Source of the DNA: Oceanospirillum maris DSM 6286
GTDB taxonomy: Bacteria > Pseudomonadota > Gammaproteobacteria > Pseudomonadales > Halomonadaceae
Length of the DNA: 64,000 nt
Assembly (NCBI RefSeq): GCF_000422865.1
Contig: NZ_KE383936.1
Span: forward strand, 284,456 to 348,455
Reading direction: 5' to 3'
Shown here: positions 8,430-17,124 of the stretch, piece after piece
Position numbering within the stretch: position 1 is the stretch's first letter
Layout: every line of letters starts with the position of its first letter
The notes under the pieces: model-generated
Database searches by the model: none
What the model was told of the DNA's origin: nothing
Seen by the model: the letters and a program-made list of their open reading frames with translations, nothing else
Position numbers and translations under genes: made by a program

Positions 8430-9050
8430 ATGAGTCAGTTTTTTCAGATTCATCCAGAGAACCCCCAAGACCGGCTTATTCGACAGGCCGTTGATATTCT
8501 CCGCAAGGGTGGTGTTATTGCCTACCCTACGGATTCCGGTTATGCATTGGGTTGCCATCTAGGTGACAAAAAAGCGGTAGAGCGTATTAAGCGTATTCGC
8601 CAGTTAGATCAGAAGCATAATTTTACCTTGGTGTGTGGTGATCTATCGGATATATCCACCTACGCCAAAGTTGATAATGCGGTGTACCGTTTGCTCAAAG
8701 CTCATACGCCAGGAGCGTATACTTTTATTCTTAATGCTACGACGGAAGTACCGCGTTTGCTGCTGCACCCTAAGCGCCGCTCTATTGGGGTTCGTATTCC
8801 TGAGCATGCAATCACGTTGGCATTGTTGGAAAGTTTTGGCGAGCCGATTATGAGTACGACGCTGATTTTACCTGGTGATGAGCATCCGCAAACGGACGCG
8901 ATCGATATTCGTGATCAGCTAGAACATGCCCTTGATCTGATTATTGATGGCGGCGCTTGCTCGATGGAGGCAACGTCGGTGATTGATGTGCGTGAACTAC
9001 CGCCGGAAATCGTCCGTGTGGGTAAAGGTGATGTGACTGTTTTTGAATAA
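8430..9050 (+). CDS. yciO: YciO, L-threonylcarbamoyladenylate synthase-family protein
   Basis: A 206-residue YrdC/Sua5-fold protein. GGVIAYPTDSGYALGCHLGDKKAVERIKRIRQLDQKH is the nucleotide-binding region; GAYTFILNAT and IGVRIPEH are further family blocks. YciO proteins resemble TsaC, which makes threonylcarbamoyl-AMP for t6A tRNA modification, but the YciO branch is weaker or different in activity. It is cotranscribed with the PHP gene two bases upstream and ends before a strong terminator at 9198-9227. Confidence 0.9.
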   Translation: MSQFFQIHPENPQDRLIRQAVDILRKGGVIAYPTDSGYALGCHLGDKKAVERIKRIRQLDQKHNFTLVCGDLSDISTYAKVDNAVYRLLKAHTPGAYTFILNATTEVPRLLLHPKRRSIGVRIPEHAITLALLESFGEPIMSTTLILPGDEHPQTDAIDIRDQLEHALDLIIDGGACSMEATSVIDVRELPPEIVRVGKGDVTVFE

Positions 9051-9518
9051 TGCTTTTGAGTCGTGTTTTTGAATAGCGCCTGATTAGCAAAAGGATTGAA
9101 AATATAAGCTTGTTAATGAGTTAGATACAGCTTGAGGCTTTACCGTAAAGTGCCCGTGCCATCTGATCTGTAAGCGCATCATTATTTATCCTATTGGGGG
9201 CTTTGGCTGGCTAGCCGAAGCCCTTTTGTGTGTTAGAATGAAAGCTTATTTTTAGTCATTTATTGTTTGTGTTCTTTTTATCACTGATCACCTATTTTTC
9301 ACATCCTTGAGGAGACAGACGGCCGTGATGGTTGACTGGTTTTTGCAATACCCTGCTGATTTAAAATGTCTTACTCATTTAAAGCACACTGATTTAAAGT
9401 ACTCTGCTGCTGGTGTCTTTACAGCCCTCTTTATCTTTATAGGGGCAGTGCTGCAGGCTTGCTTAAGCGGTCATCGTCTTTTCCAATATCAGTCTCAATA
9501 TTATACTGGGGTGGTTGC
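9051..9518. other. 468-bp region between yciO and scpA
   Basis: It holds a terminator (9198-9227) and AT-rich sequence with a GAGGAG at 9309-9314 ahead of one weak small reading frame (9328-9534). A short TTTAAA-containing motif is repeated about three times between 9357 and 9400. No clear promoter for scpA could be fixed by eye. Confidence 0.45.
9198..9227 (+). terminator. Intrinsic terminator after yciO
   Basis: GGGCTTTGGCT (9198-9208) pairs with AGCCGAAGCCC (9213-9223) through one G-U pair, with a four-base loop, followed by TTTT. Confidence 0.8.
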
Positions 9519-9534
9519 GTGTCGGCAGTATTAG
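9328..9534 (+). CDS. Possible small membrane peptide overlapping the scpA start
   Basis: An ATG-started frame of 68 codons with a GAGGAG about 13 bases upstream and one hydrophobic stretch (about residues 28-46, GVFTALFIFIGAVLQACL). It overlaps the likely scpA GTG by 16 bases, an arrangement that would allow coupling. Against it: no family resemblance, a low-complexity N-terminal part built on a repeated DNA motif, and a distant ribosome site. It may simply be leader sequence. Confidence 0.2.
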   Translation: MVDWFLQYPADLKCLTHLKHTDLKYSAAGVFTALFIFIGAVLQACLSGHRLFQYQSQYYTGVVACRQY

Positions 9535-10367
9535 AATCGGAACAGCTCGATTTTTGGGCGCGTATCGGTAGTGAAACCGTTACCGAACTCCCGCAGGATC
9601 TTTATATTCCCCCTGAAGCTCTTCGTGTATTTCTGGAAGCCTTTGAAGGCCCGCTGGATCTTTTGTTGTATCTCATTCGTCGCCAGAACCTCGATATTCT
9701 TAGTGTAAATGTGGCTGAAATTACGCGTCAATATATGGAATATGTTGATCTAATGCGTGAACTAAACATTAGCTTAGCCGGTGAATATTTAGTCATGGCG
9801 GCTCTGTTAGCTGAGATTAAATCTCGCAGCTTGCTACCGCGTCAGCCTGTGGATGTTGACGGTGATGAAGAAGACCCTCGGGCGACTTTGTTGCGTCGGC
9901 TACAGGAATATGAGCAGCTAAAAGATGCATCAGAAAAGCTGGATGCTTTGCCACGGGTTGAGCGTGATGTAACGCCTATACAGCTTACGCCTCCTGAGTT
10001 TGAGGTTTATCGAGCACCGCCGAAGGTTGATCTACAGGAGATTCTGATTGCGATGGCTAAAGTTGTGCAGCGTGCAGAGCTGCAAACCCATCACCATATT
10101 GCATTAGAGCCGCTATCAACCCGAGAACGGATGAGTCAAATTCTAGAGGCGTTGACTGAAGATCGCTTTTACCCCTTCGAGCATTTATTCACCTTTGACG
10201 AAGGGCGGATGGGGATTGTTGTGACATTCTTAGCGATGATGGAACTGATAAAAGCAGGCTCTATAGAATTGGTTCAGAACGAACCTTTTAGCCCGATTCA
10301 TGTGCGCTCATGTATTTTGAGTGAGCATGATGCTATAAGCGAACAGGGAGAAACAGATGAAACTTGA
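9519..10367 (+). CDS. scpA: Segregation and condensation protein A (ScpA kleisin)
   Basis: Kleisin subunit that bridges SMC heads and binds ScpB in the chromosome-organising SMC-ScpAB complex. Diagnostic segments are FEGPLDLLLYLIRRQNLDIL, EYLVMAALLAEIKSRSLLPR and, near the end, VVTFLAMMELIKAGSIELVQ (winged-helix part). I chose GTG at 9519 (282 aa) because a GGGGTGG lies just upstream; an in-frame TTG at 9459 would add 20 residues with no family character. scpB overlaps the 3' end by 11 bases. Confidence 0.9.
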   Translation: MSAVLESEQLDFWARIGSETVTELPQDLYIPPEALRVFLEAFEGPLDLLLYLIRRQNLDILSVNVAEITRQYMEYVDLMRELNISLAGEYLVMAALLAEIKSRSLLPRQPVDVDGDEEDPRATLLRRLQEYEQLKDASEKLDALPRVERDVTPIQLTPPEFEVYRAPPKVDLQEILIAMAKVVQRAELQTHHHIALEPLSTRERMSQILEALTEDRFYPFEHLFTFDEGRMGIVVTFLAMMELIKAGSIELVQNEPFSPIHVRSCILSEHDAISEQGETDET

Positions 10368-11307
10368 GCAGTTAAAACCTGTCCTTGAGGCTGTGTTGAT
10401 GGTTTCTGATCAACCCTTGAACCTTGATCAACTTGGCGAGTTATTTGATGATTATGAGCGACCTAGTAAAGCCTTGTTGCGAGACGCGCTGCAACAGCTG
10501 ATGGCAGACTATAAGGATCGTGGTATTGAATTGGTCGAAGTAGCGAGTGGCTGGCGCGTACAGGCTCGCAAAGAACATGCAAAACGTATTGCCAGACTTT
10601 GGGTTGAGCGTCCGCAAAAATATTCCCGAGCCTTGTTAGAAACACTGGCGTTGATCGCTTATCGACAGCCTGTTACCCGAGGTGATATCGAAGAGATTCG
10701 CGGTGTTGGTGTTAGCAGTTCTATCATGAAAACGCTGATTGAGCGTGAGTGGGTGCGGGTGGTGGGGTATCGGGATGTACCCGGTCGTCCGGCGATGTAT
10801 GCCACGACACGGAATTTCTTGGATTACTTTAATCTAAAAACATTAAGTGAATTACCAACGCTGAATGAGCTTAGAGAACTTGGTGATCAGATGCAGGCTG
10901 AGCAGCAGCAAGCTATTGCTGATGACGAAGCTCGATTACTGGCTGCCCAAGAAGAAAAGCGCCGTCAGATGATGGACGATGCAAAAGCAGAGATGATCGC
11001 GGCAGGGTTAAGTGTAAGTGATGAAGGTGAAGGTGAGGGTGATCACCATGAAGGCTTTGATCTAGGCTCTTTGCCCGAAGTGCTTAGCTTCTCGGATTTG
11101 ACCCAGCGACTTGATGAACGTTTGGCGAAGAAACAGATCGTGACAGAGCATGGTGCTGAACGTGAATATGATCAAACAAATGAATCTGAAGTAAGACGTG
11201 AAGCTGAAATAAGAAATGAACAAGACGATGGGCTAGAGATCGAAAAAGACATAGAGATTGAAGAAAATACAAAGATCGAAGAAAGCGGTGAACAAGGCTG
11301 CAAGTAA
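10357..11307 (+). CDS. scpB: Segregation and condensation protein B (ScpB)
   Basis: Partner of ScpA in the SMC-ScpAB condensin, 316 aa. Two winged-helix domains occupy about residues 1-175 (LKPVLEAVLMVSDQPLNLDQL; ALLETLALIAYRQPVTRGDIEEIRGV; GRPAMYATTRNFLDYF), the usual ScpB core. Beyond that is a long charged tail of about 130 residues, rich in Glu, Asp, Arg and Gln, predicted by eye to be disordered or coiled. Many gammaproteobacterial ScpB proteins have such extensions, but this one is long. The start overlaps scpA, and rluB follows after 121 bases. Confidence 0.93.
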   Translation: MKLEQLKPVLEAVLMVSDQPLNLDQLGELFDDYERPSKALLRDALQQLMADYKDRGIELVEVASGWRVQARKEHAKRIARLWVERPQKYSRALLETLALIAYRQPVTRGDIEEIRGVGVSSSIMKTLIEREWVRVVGYRDVPGRPAMYATTRNFLDYFNLKTLSELPTLNELRELGDQMQAEQQQAIADDEARLLAAQEEKRRQMMDDAKAEMIAAGLSVSDEGEGEGDHHEGFDLGSLPEVLSFSDLTQRLDERLAKKQIVTEHGAEREYDQTNESEVRREAEIRNEQDDGLEIEKDIEIEENTKIEESGEQGCK

Positions 11308-11428
11308 TAAAAGCAATACGACAGAGACTAATGTTCGAATAACGAATATTGGCATACTGAAATAGATCATATACGTATTGGTACAGTGATCTGTACTGAT
11401 ACCCGAAAGAGAATGAAAGGTTAATTCT

Positions 11429-12289
11429 GTGAAAGATATCAACGAAGTAAAAACTGAAAAGTTACAAAAAGTTCTGGCTCGTACAGGAATGGGTTCTCGC
11501 CGTGAAATGGAACGTTTGATCGAAACCGGTGAAATCGCCATTAATGGCCAAAAAGCAAAACTGGGTGATCGTGTTTCTATCCATGATCGCGTTACGGTTC
11601 ATGGTCGTCTTGTGAAGCTGATTGCAGAAGAAGAAGTACCTCGCCGTGTGATCATGTATAGCAAACCAGAAGGTGAGCTGTGTACCCGTCATGACCCTCA
11701 AGGCCGCCGTACTGTATTTGATCGTTTACCGAAGCTAAAAGGTGAGCGCTGGATCTCTATCGGTCGTTTGGATATCAATACCAGCGGACTGCTGTTGTTT
11801 ACCACTGATGGCGAACTGGCGAACCGTTTGATGCACCCGTCCCAGCAGATTGAGCGGGAGTACGCAGTACGTGTCATGGGTGATGTGAAGCCTGATCATA
11901 TTAAAGCGATGGTTGAAGGTGTCATGCTGGAAGATGGCTCCGCAAGCTTTACCGATGTACAGGAGTTTGGTGGCGAAGGCATTAATACTTGGTTCCATGT
12001 GGTGATTATGGAAGGCCGTAACCGTGAGGTTCGCCGACTATGGGAATCCCAGGGTCTAACCGTCAGCCGTTTGAAGCGTGTGCGCTATGGTAGTATCTTT
12101 CTCGACAAGCGCGCCCGTGCCGGTGAATGGATTGAGCTAACACAGCAAGAGATCGATCAGCTGTCCGAGATGGCGGGCCTTGAAAAGCGCCGTGTTCGGG
12201 ACAGTATTGAGAGCCGTGAGCGTATCGATCGCCAGCGCAAAAAGACCCGTGCGATTCGTAGCGTGAACAAGAGTCAGCGTCCAAAATAA
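11429..12289 (+). CDS. rluB: 23S rRNA pseudouridine(2605) synthase RluB
   Basis: Isomerises U2605 (E. coli numbering) of 23S rRNA. The N-terminal S4 RNA-binding domain ([21 protein letters not shown]) is followed by the RsuA/RluB catalytic domain; [12 protein letters not shown] holds the catalytic Asp at residue 115, and [12 protein letters not shown] is the second family block. The C-terminal tail is basic and Arg/Lys-rich. The start is GTG with AAAGG about nine bases upstream. RluB is preferred over RluF or RsuA on context (scpA-scpB-rluB is a common gammaproteobacterial order) and on overall similarity. Confidence 0.9.
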   Translation: MKDINEVKTEKLQKVLARTGMGSRREMERLIETGEIAINGQKAKLGDRVSIHDRVTVHGRLVKLIAEEEVPRRVIMYSKPEGELCTRHDPQGRRTVFDRLPKLKGERWISIGRLDINTSGLLLFTTDGELANRLMHPSQQIEREYAVRVMGDVKPDHIKAMVEGVMLEDGSASFTDVQEFGGEGINTWFHVVIMEGRNREVRRLWESQGLTVSRLKRVRYGSIFLDKRARAGEWIELTQQEIDQLSEMAGLEKRRVRDSIESRERIDRQRKKTRAIRSVNKSQRPK

Positions 12290-12328
12290 GTTTTTTAAAG
12301 AAAAAGGTAAAAAAGTTTTAAAAGGGGG

Positions 12329-12356
12329 TTGCGCGTCACGAAAATATGCGTATAAT
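12329..12356 (+). promoter_or_regulatory. Promoter of the first tRNA-Lys gene
   Basis: TTGCGC (12329-12334), a 16-base spacer and TATAAT (12351-12356), followed by a GC-rich discriminator of the type seen at stringently controlled stable-RNA promoters. Confidence 0.75.
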
Positions 12357-12373
12357 TCGCTCCCAAGTTGAAC

Positions 12374-12449
12374 GGGTCGTTAGCTCAGTTGGTAGAGCAG
12401 TTGGCTTTTAACCAATTGGTCATAGGTTCGAATCCTATACGACCCACCA
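12374..12449 (+). tRNA. tRNA-Lys (anticodon TTT), copy 1
   Basis: A 76-base cloverleaf with acceptor arms GGGTCGT and ACGACCC, discriminator A, encoded CCA, T-loop GGTTCGAATCC and anticodon loop CTTTTAA (anticodon at 12407-12409). It decodes AAA and AAG. Identical to the copy starting 149 bases downstream. Confidence 0.98.
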
Positions 12450-12480
12450 ATTCAACTTTGTAACTTATTGATTTTAAAGG

Positions 12481-12508
12481 TTGATTTTTCTAAAGCTTCT
12501 GTTAAAAT
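12481..12508 (+). promoter_or_regulatory. Possible separate promoter of tRNA-Lys copy 2
   Basis: TTGATT (12481-12486), a 16-base spacer and TAAAAT (12503-12508) lie in the 73-base spacer between the tRNAs; the discriminator is less GC-rich than that of copy 1. Confidence 0.45.
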
Positions 12509-12522
12509 ACTTTAAGTGCTCA

Positions 12523-12598
12523 GGGTCGTTAGCTCAGTTGGTAGAGCAGTTGGCTTTTAACCAATTGGTCATAGGTTCGAATCCTATACGACCCACCA
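12523..12598 (+). tRNA. tRNA-Lys (anticodon TTT), copy 2
   Basis: A 76-base tRNA identical in sequence to the first copy, with encoded CCA and anticodon TTT at 12556-12558. A strong terminator follows 12 bases later. Confidence 0.98.
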
Positions 12599-12610
12599 AA
12601 TTCGAAAAGA

Positions 12611-12640
12611 AAGCCCGCATTTATATGCGGGCTTTTTTTT
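12611..12640 (+). terminator. Terminator of the tRNA-Lys pair
   Basis: AAGCCCGCAT (12611-12620) pairs perfectly with ATGCGGGCTT (12624/25-12633), followed by eight T. Confidence 0.9.
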
Positions 12641-12843
12641 GCCTTGAATTTAGTCAAATTAAAGATCTCATCCGATCTTGGCAATAAAGGCTTACACTGA
12701 GGGGCAAAGCTTCATCCGCGTTATCGGGATTTTATGCTAAAATCTTTAACCTTCTTTTTTGGTTCTCTCTTTCTGTGGCGATCTGTAGTAATTATTTTGA
12801 TAGGCCATTTTGTAAAGAGAGATCAATAACATCTCCAATATGA

Positions 12844-13905
12844 ATGAGTCGAATTCAGCCCATGACAATGCAAGCAGACCAGGCACTGGTTCGGGAACAT
12901 CTGTCCACTCTGGGTACACCAGAAGAGCCAAACACTGAGAAGAAAGCAGAGCTTACTGCTCGTATCAAACAACTTCTTCAAGAGCAGAATGCGGTACTTG
13001 TTGCCCATTACTATACCAGCCATGATGTGCAGGCTTTGGCTGAAGAAACAGGTGGTTGCGTCGCTGACTCTTTAGAAATGGCACGTTTTGGTGCGAACCA
13101 TGATGCCAAGACTCTGGTCGTCGCTGGTGTGAAATTTATGGGGGAAACCTCAAAAATTCTTAGCCCAGAAAAACGTGTGCTTATGCCAACGCTAGAGGCG
13201 ACCTGTTCTTTAGACTTGGGTTGCCCTGTGGATGAGTTCAGCGCGTTTTGTGATCAGCACCCTGACCGTACTGTGGTTGTGTATGCCAACACGTCAGCGG
13301 CTGTTAAGGCGCGGGCCGATTGGGTTGTAACCTCTAGTATCGCACTTCAAGTGGTTGAGCATTTAAAAGATAGCGGTAAGAAGATTATCTGGGCACCAGA
13401 TAAGCACCTTGGGGGTTATGTTCAGCAGAAAACTGGCGCGGATATGATCCTTTGGGATAGCGCGTGTATCGTACATGAAGAGTTTAAGGCGAAGGGTATT
13501 CTTGATCTGAAGAAGGTTTACCCCGATGCTGCTATTTTAGTACACCCTGAATCTCCAGCGGCGGTGGTTGACCTTGCTGATGTAGTCGGATCTACGTCTC
13601 AGTTGATTAATGCTGCAAAAGAGATGGATAACGAAACGTTTATTGTCGCAACGGATCGGGGCATCTTTTATAAAATGCAGCAGCTGTGTCCCAATAAAAC
13701 TTTTCTAGAAGCACCCACTGCAGGTAATGGCGCAAGCTGCCGCAGTTGTGCCCATTGTCCTTGGATGGCGATGAATGAACTGGAGTCTATTGTTCATATT
13801 CTGGAAACGGGAGACCAAGAAGTATTTGTTGATGCGGCGCTGGGTGAACAGGCTATGCGTCCTTTAACTCGTATGCTGGAGTTTGGTCAGCAGATGAAAA
13901 AATAG
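12844..13905 (+). CDS. nadA: Quinolinate synthase NadA
   Basis: [4Fe-4S] enzyme condensing iminoaspartate with dihydroxyacetone phosphate to quinolinate in de novo NAD synthesis. [31 protein letters not shown] is the substrate-binding region; cluster-ligand Cys candidates are in [21 protein letters not shown] and [13 protein letters not shown]. Length 353 matches the E. coli-type family. The exact start is uncertain: none of the ATG codons at 12844, 12862 or 12868 has a good ribosome site. nadB is not in the window. Confidence 0.95.
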   Translation: MSRIQPMTMQADQALVREHLSTLGTPEEPNTEKKAELTARIKQLLQEQNAVLVAHYYTSHDVQALAEETGGCVADSLEMARFGANHDAKTLVVAGVKFMGETSKILSPEKRVLMPTLEATCSLDLGCPVDEFSAFCDQHPDRTVVVYANTSAAVKARADWVVTSSIALQVVEHLKDSGKKIIWAPDKHLGGYVQQKTGADMILWDSACIVHEEFKAKGILDLKKVYPDAAILVHPESPAAVVDLADVVGSTSQLINAAKEMDNETFIVATDRGIFYKMQQLCPNKTFLEAPTAGNGASCRSCAHCPWMAMNELESIVHILETGDQEVFVDAALGEQAMRPLTRMLEFGQQMKK

Positions 13906-13928
13906 CGGATTATAAGGTGCTATTTTTT
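13898..13928 (+). terminator. Probable terminator overlapping the nadA stop
   Basis: AAAATAGC (ending 13906) pairs with GCTATTTT (from 13919), leading into a run of six T; the TAG stop lies in the 5' arm. Confidence 0.6.
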
Positions 13929-13946
13929 GTCTTTTTTATTTATCCG

Positions 13947-15470
13947 TTATTGACCAAAATCAAGCTGTTTAAAGAGTGTTTGTAGCTCATTGATTCGGTG
14001 GTCTAATCGAGCAAATTCAACCGGATCATTGGCGGCATAGGCTCTGGCTAGTTTTAGTTCTGCTACACCGTGCGTAATATCACCGGTTAACTGGTGGTAT
14101 TCCGCATTGGCTTTGTAAACGATTAACAGGTCTTGAGCTTGGCTGGCTGCTTTAGCCAGTTGCTGCCAAACCCAAGGGTCTTCGGGACGCTCTTTGCTTA
14201 AAGCCTGAAAGGCTGCAATTGCCTGAGGGGTCTTTTCCGCATCTAACTGGGTCTGGGCTAGAGAGGCCTTAACCGCAATGTTATCCGGCAATTCTGCTAA
14301 TTGTGTTTTCAATAATGCTATAGCCTGCTCAAACTGTCCGTTAGCGGCCATCACCTTAGCATTTAGTAAACGAAAATAAAGATGATCTGGCTGAAGTGCT
14401 AACTGCTTCGCCAGCTCTTTAGCCTTTTCCGGTTGGCCTAGATCAATGGCCGATAATATATCCGCATACAGTTTTACCGGCTCTTTTAATCCCTCTGGCA
14501 CACTATTGATTAGAGCGAGTAGTGTAATTGGGCGTTCTTTTTCTGTTGTTTGATAAAGCATTGCCCGTACGCGAATCAGTTGAAATCCTAAGCTGCTATA
14601 GAAATTATGATCATCGGTGTTCCGCTCCCGCTCTTTGGCAAAAGCGATTCGGCTTTCGGTAAGGGGGTGTGTTAATAAGAATTCTGGTGCATTACCGCCA
14701 TTCGTTCGTGCTTCTTTTTGCAACAATTCAAACATTCTAGCCATACCGCTACTGTCGAAGCCTGCGCTGGTTAGAACACTAAAGCCAACGGCATCGGCTT
14801 CTTGTTCATGGGATCGACTAAACTGTAGCTGGCTCTGAATCGCCGCCGCTTGAGAACTTGCAATCGCAGCAATACCTGCTTGAGATTGGCCGTTGGCACT
14901 AAGTACAAAGCCTGTGAGCATGGCTGCTAATAATGGAAGGCTTTGGTTTTCTGCATTATCTTTACGACGAGCGTAGTGGCGTTGGCTAAGGTGGGCAAGC
15001 TCATGGGCGAGAACTGAGGCGACCATATCTTCATCCGATGACTTCACTAGCAGCGCGCTATGAACCCCCATTACTCCACCTGGTACGGCAAAAGCATTAA
15101 TGGTTTTGGCGTTAATAGCGACAAGGCTGAGCCGTCTTTCATAAAGATCGGCCTCAACCGCTAACTGATGGACAAGGTTCTCTAGGTAGCTCTGTAAAAT
15201 AGGATCATAAATAACAGGGCTGCTAGCACGATATTGGCGCAGCCATGTTCGACCTAGGCGATATTCTTGATTGGTTGTGACTCGATCAGGCCGATCACTA
15301 CCGATATTCGGCAAGGCAGGTGCGTCCGCTAATGCTACCGGAGTACTGGCAAATGCTGCTAGCGAAAGGCTTATGACTAAGGCTTTCGCTTGGTGTTTAA
15401 ATAGTTTGGCTTGATGTTGAAATAGTTTGCAACATAGGGCGATCACAGAAAACTTGATCAAAAGAAGCAC
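13947..15470 (-). CDS. bepA: Beta-barrel assembly-enhancing protease BepA (M48 metalloprotease with TPRs)
   Basis: Periplasmic zinc protease and chaperone that assists LptD maturation and degrades stalled outer-membrane proteins. HELAH at residues 156-160 is the metal site; the third ligand is in SRSHEQEADAVGF. From about residue 320 a TPR region follows (LLNAKVMAANGQFEQAIALLKTQL and similar). The N-terminus is unusual: a hydrophobic start, then two KLFxHQA copies, then an apparent signal peptide ending TPVALA near 48. The GTG at 15470 is therefore doubtful and a later start is possible. Convergent with nadA, divergent from the tusA-like gene. Confidence 0.9.
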   Translation of the reverse strand: MLLLIKFSVIALCCKLFQHQAKLFKHQAKALVISLSLAAFASTPVALADAPALPNIGSDRPDRVTTNQEYRLGRTWLRQYRASSPVIYDPILQSYLENLVHQLAVEADLYERRLSLVAINAKTINAFAVPGGVMGVHSALLVKSSDEDMVASVLAHELAHLSQRHYARRKDNAENQSLPLLAAMLTGFVLSANGQSQAGIAAIASSQAAAIQSQLQFSRSHEQEADAVGFSVLTSAGFDSSGMARMFELLQKEARTNGGNAPEFLLTHPLTESRIAFAKERERNTDDHNFYSSLGFQLIRVRAMLYQTTEKERPITLLALINSVPEGLKEPVKLYADILSAIDLGQPEKAKELAKQLALQPDHLYFRLLNAKVMAANGQFEQAIALLKTQLAELPDNIAVKASLAQTQLDAEKTPQAIAAFQALSKERPEDPWVWQQLAKAASQAQDLLIVYKANAEYHQLTGDITHGVAELKLARAYAANDPVEFARLDHRINELQTLFKQLDFGQ

Positions 15471-15772
15471 CTTGCATCATGAGTATAAGAGTTTGTAAGC
15501 AGTCATCCGTTTATTTCAGGTCATCCAGTAACTTCAGACAACAGGATAATGCATCAGTTTCTATTTCAACAGCGCTTAACGCTCACTTCTATATTACAGC
15601 TGTTACACAGTATTTATAACAACGGGCTGCACTGGGATTTGAGATTGTGGCTTTTGGGGTTTATCTTGCACTTTAACTGGAGTTCCCCTTTAATCGGCTG
15701 TTGATTTCGCAAATCATGGATTTAACACGCCATGGATATTAATAGAAACAGTCACTTAATCCGAGGCATCAG
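15471..15772. other. 302-bp divergent region between bepA and the tusA-like gene
   Basis: It must hold two opposed promoters. I found only partial hexamer matches and an AGCG-CTTAA-CGCT inverted repeat near 15575; nothing that I can assign. The final start depends on a GAGG at about 15763, ten bases before the ATG. Confidence 0.35.
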
Positions 15773-16012
15773 ATGTCCACCGCAATAGATCAAGAATTAG
15801 ATACCCGAGGTTTACACTGTCCTATGCCATTACTCAAAGCGAAGCTGGCTTTAAATTCAATGCAAGCAGGGGAGTGCCTGCGTATTATTGCAACGGACGC
15901 GGGTTCTTGGGACGACTTTGAGGCTTTTGTTCGACAAAGTCCTCACGAACTGCTTAGTCGTAAGCAACAAGACGATGAATTTATTTACTGCATCAAAAAG
16001 GGGAATAGGTAG
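15773..16012 (+). CDS. TusA-family sulfur carrier protein
   Basis: A 79-residue SirA/TusA-fold protein. The LDTRGLHCPMPLLKAK segment carries the conserved Cys-Pro-Met-Pro motif (Cys near 16), the site of persulfide formation in sulfur relay. It may be TusA itself (2-thiouridine pathway) or a YedF/YeeD-type paralogue; the sequence alone does not settle this. The perM-like gene follows after five bases, a frequent pairing with PerM/BepA in gammaproteobacteria. Confidence 0.85.
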   Translation: MSTAIDQELDTRGLHCPMPLLKAKLALNSMQAGECLRIIATDAGSWDDFEAFVRQSPHELLSRKQQDDEFIYCIKKGNR

Positions 16013-16017
16013 TACAT

Positions 16018-17103
16018 ATGGCGATGAAGGATGTAGCCCGTTACTGGGCTCAGCGTTATTTTTCGGATGAAGAAGCCGTTATTTTTTTCCTGATGCTAGT
16101 GGGTGGTTTTAGCATTGTGATCTTTATGGGGGCGATGTTGGCTCCTTTTCTGGCAAGTGTCGTATTGGCGTATTTACTCGCCGGTATTGTGCGAAAGTTA
16201 GAAGAGATACATATCCCTTTTAAGCTCGCTGTGGTCATTGTTTTTCTTCTGTTTGTCAGTTTGTTATCGGCATTAGTCTTAGTTGTTTTTCCTATCGCTT
16301 GGCGACAGTTAATGGCGCTGACGGATGAGCTGCCGGGCATGTTGTCCGCAGGGCAGCGCTTGTTACTGCTTCTGCCAGAGCAATACCCAAGCTTGATAAG
16401 CCCTGAACAGATGAAGGAATTAATTGGTGTTGCTGCGGTAGAGATTGGTCAGATTGGGCAAAAATTGGTGTCACTGTCACTGGCTTCTGTGCCAAACCTT
16501 TTTGCTTTGATGATCTATTTGGTATTAGTGCCTATTTTGGTATTTTTCCTACTGAAAGATCGAGATTTGTTAATTCAGTGGTTTGTAAGCCACTTACCAG
16601 AAAAACGTGTGTTTATGACCGGTATCTGGCGAGAAATGGATCAACAATTAGCCAACTATATTCGCGGGAAATTTATTGAGATCGTGATTGTGGGTGTTGC
16701 CACGTATTTAGGGTTGATCGCTTTTAACGTTGAATATTCTGCACTGTTAGGTCTGTTGGTAGGCTTGTCTGTATTGGTGCCTTATATCGGTGCTGCTGTT
16801 GTGACAGTTCCTGTCGTATTGATCGGTATGTTCCAGTTTGGTCTTAACGATACCTTCTTTTACATGCTGATGGTCTACGGCATTATTCAAGCTTTGGATG
16901 GTAATGTTTTGGTGCCTTTGCTTTTTTCAGAAGCGGTTAACTTGCACCCTGTGGCGATTATTGTTGCGGTGCTCGCTTTTGGCGGGGTTTGGGGGTTCTG
17001 GGGGATCTTCTTTGCTATTCCTTTGGCGACGTTATTAAAGGCGATTCTTTATGCTTGGCCTCGGGCGGTCGATGCGACGGATTCCCAAGCAGCAGCTGTT
17101 TAA
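16018..17103 (+). CDS. perM: AI-2E family transporter / PerM-like permease
   Basis: Inner-membrane protein of 361 residues with about eight hydrophobic helices. The family's late segment is clear: RGKFIEIVIVGVATYLGL, GLLVGLSVLVPYIGAAVV and IIQALDGNVLVPLLFSEAVNLHPVAIIVAVLAFGGVWGFWGIFFAIPLA. The family includes exporters of AI-2 and sodium/proton antiporters, so the substrate is open. It follows a tusA-like gene by five bases and ends in an inverted repeat (17095-17111). In E. coli perM also neighbours bepA, which supports the name. Confidence 0.85.
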   Translation: MAMKDVARYWAQRYFSDEEAVIFFLMLVGGFSIVIFMGAMLAPFLASVVLAYLLAGIVRKLEEIHIPFKLAVVIVFLLFVSLLSALVLVVFPIAWRQLMALTDELPGMLSAGQRLLLLLPEQYPSLISPEQMKELIGVAAVEIGQIGQKLVSLSLASVPNLFALMIYLVLVPILVFFLLKDRDLLIQWFVSHLPEKRVFMTGIWREMDQQLANYIRGKFIEIVIVGVATYLGLIAFNVEYSALLGLLVGLSVLVPYIGAAVVTVPVVLIGMFQFGLNDTFFYMLMVYGIIQALDGNVLVPLLFSEAVNLHPVAIIVAVLAFGGVWGFWGIFFAIPLATLLKAILYAWPRAVDATDSQAAAV

Positions 17104-17111
17104 TAAACAGC
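17095..17111 (+). repeat. Inverted repeat at the perM stop
   Basis: GCTGTTTA and TAAACAGC flank one base and include the TAA stop codon; there is no T run, so it may act as an mRNA 3' stabiliser rather than as an intrinsic terminator. Confidence 0.5.
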
Positions 17112-17124
17112 GCTAAATCCTTCA

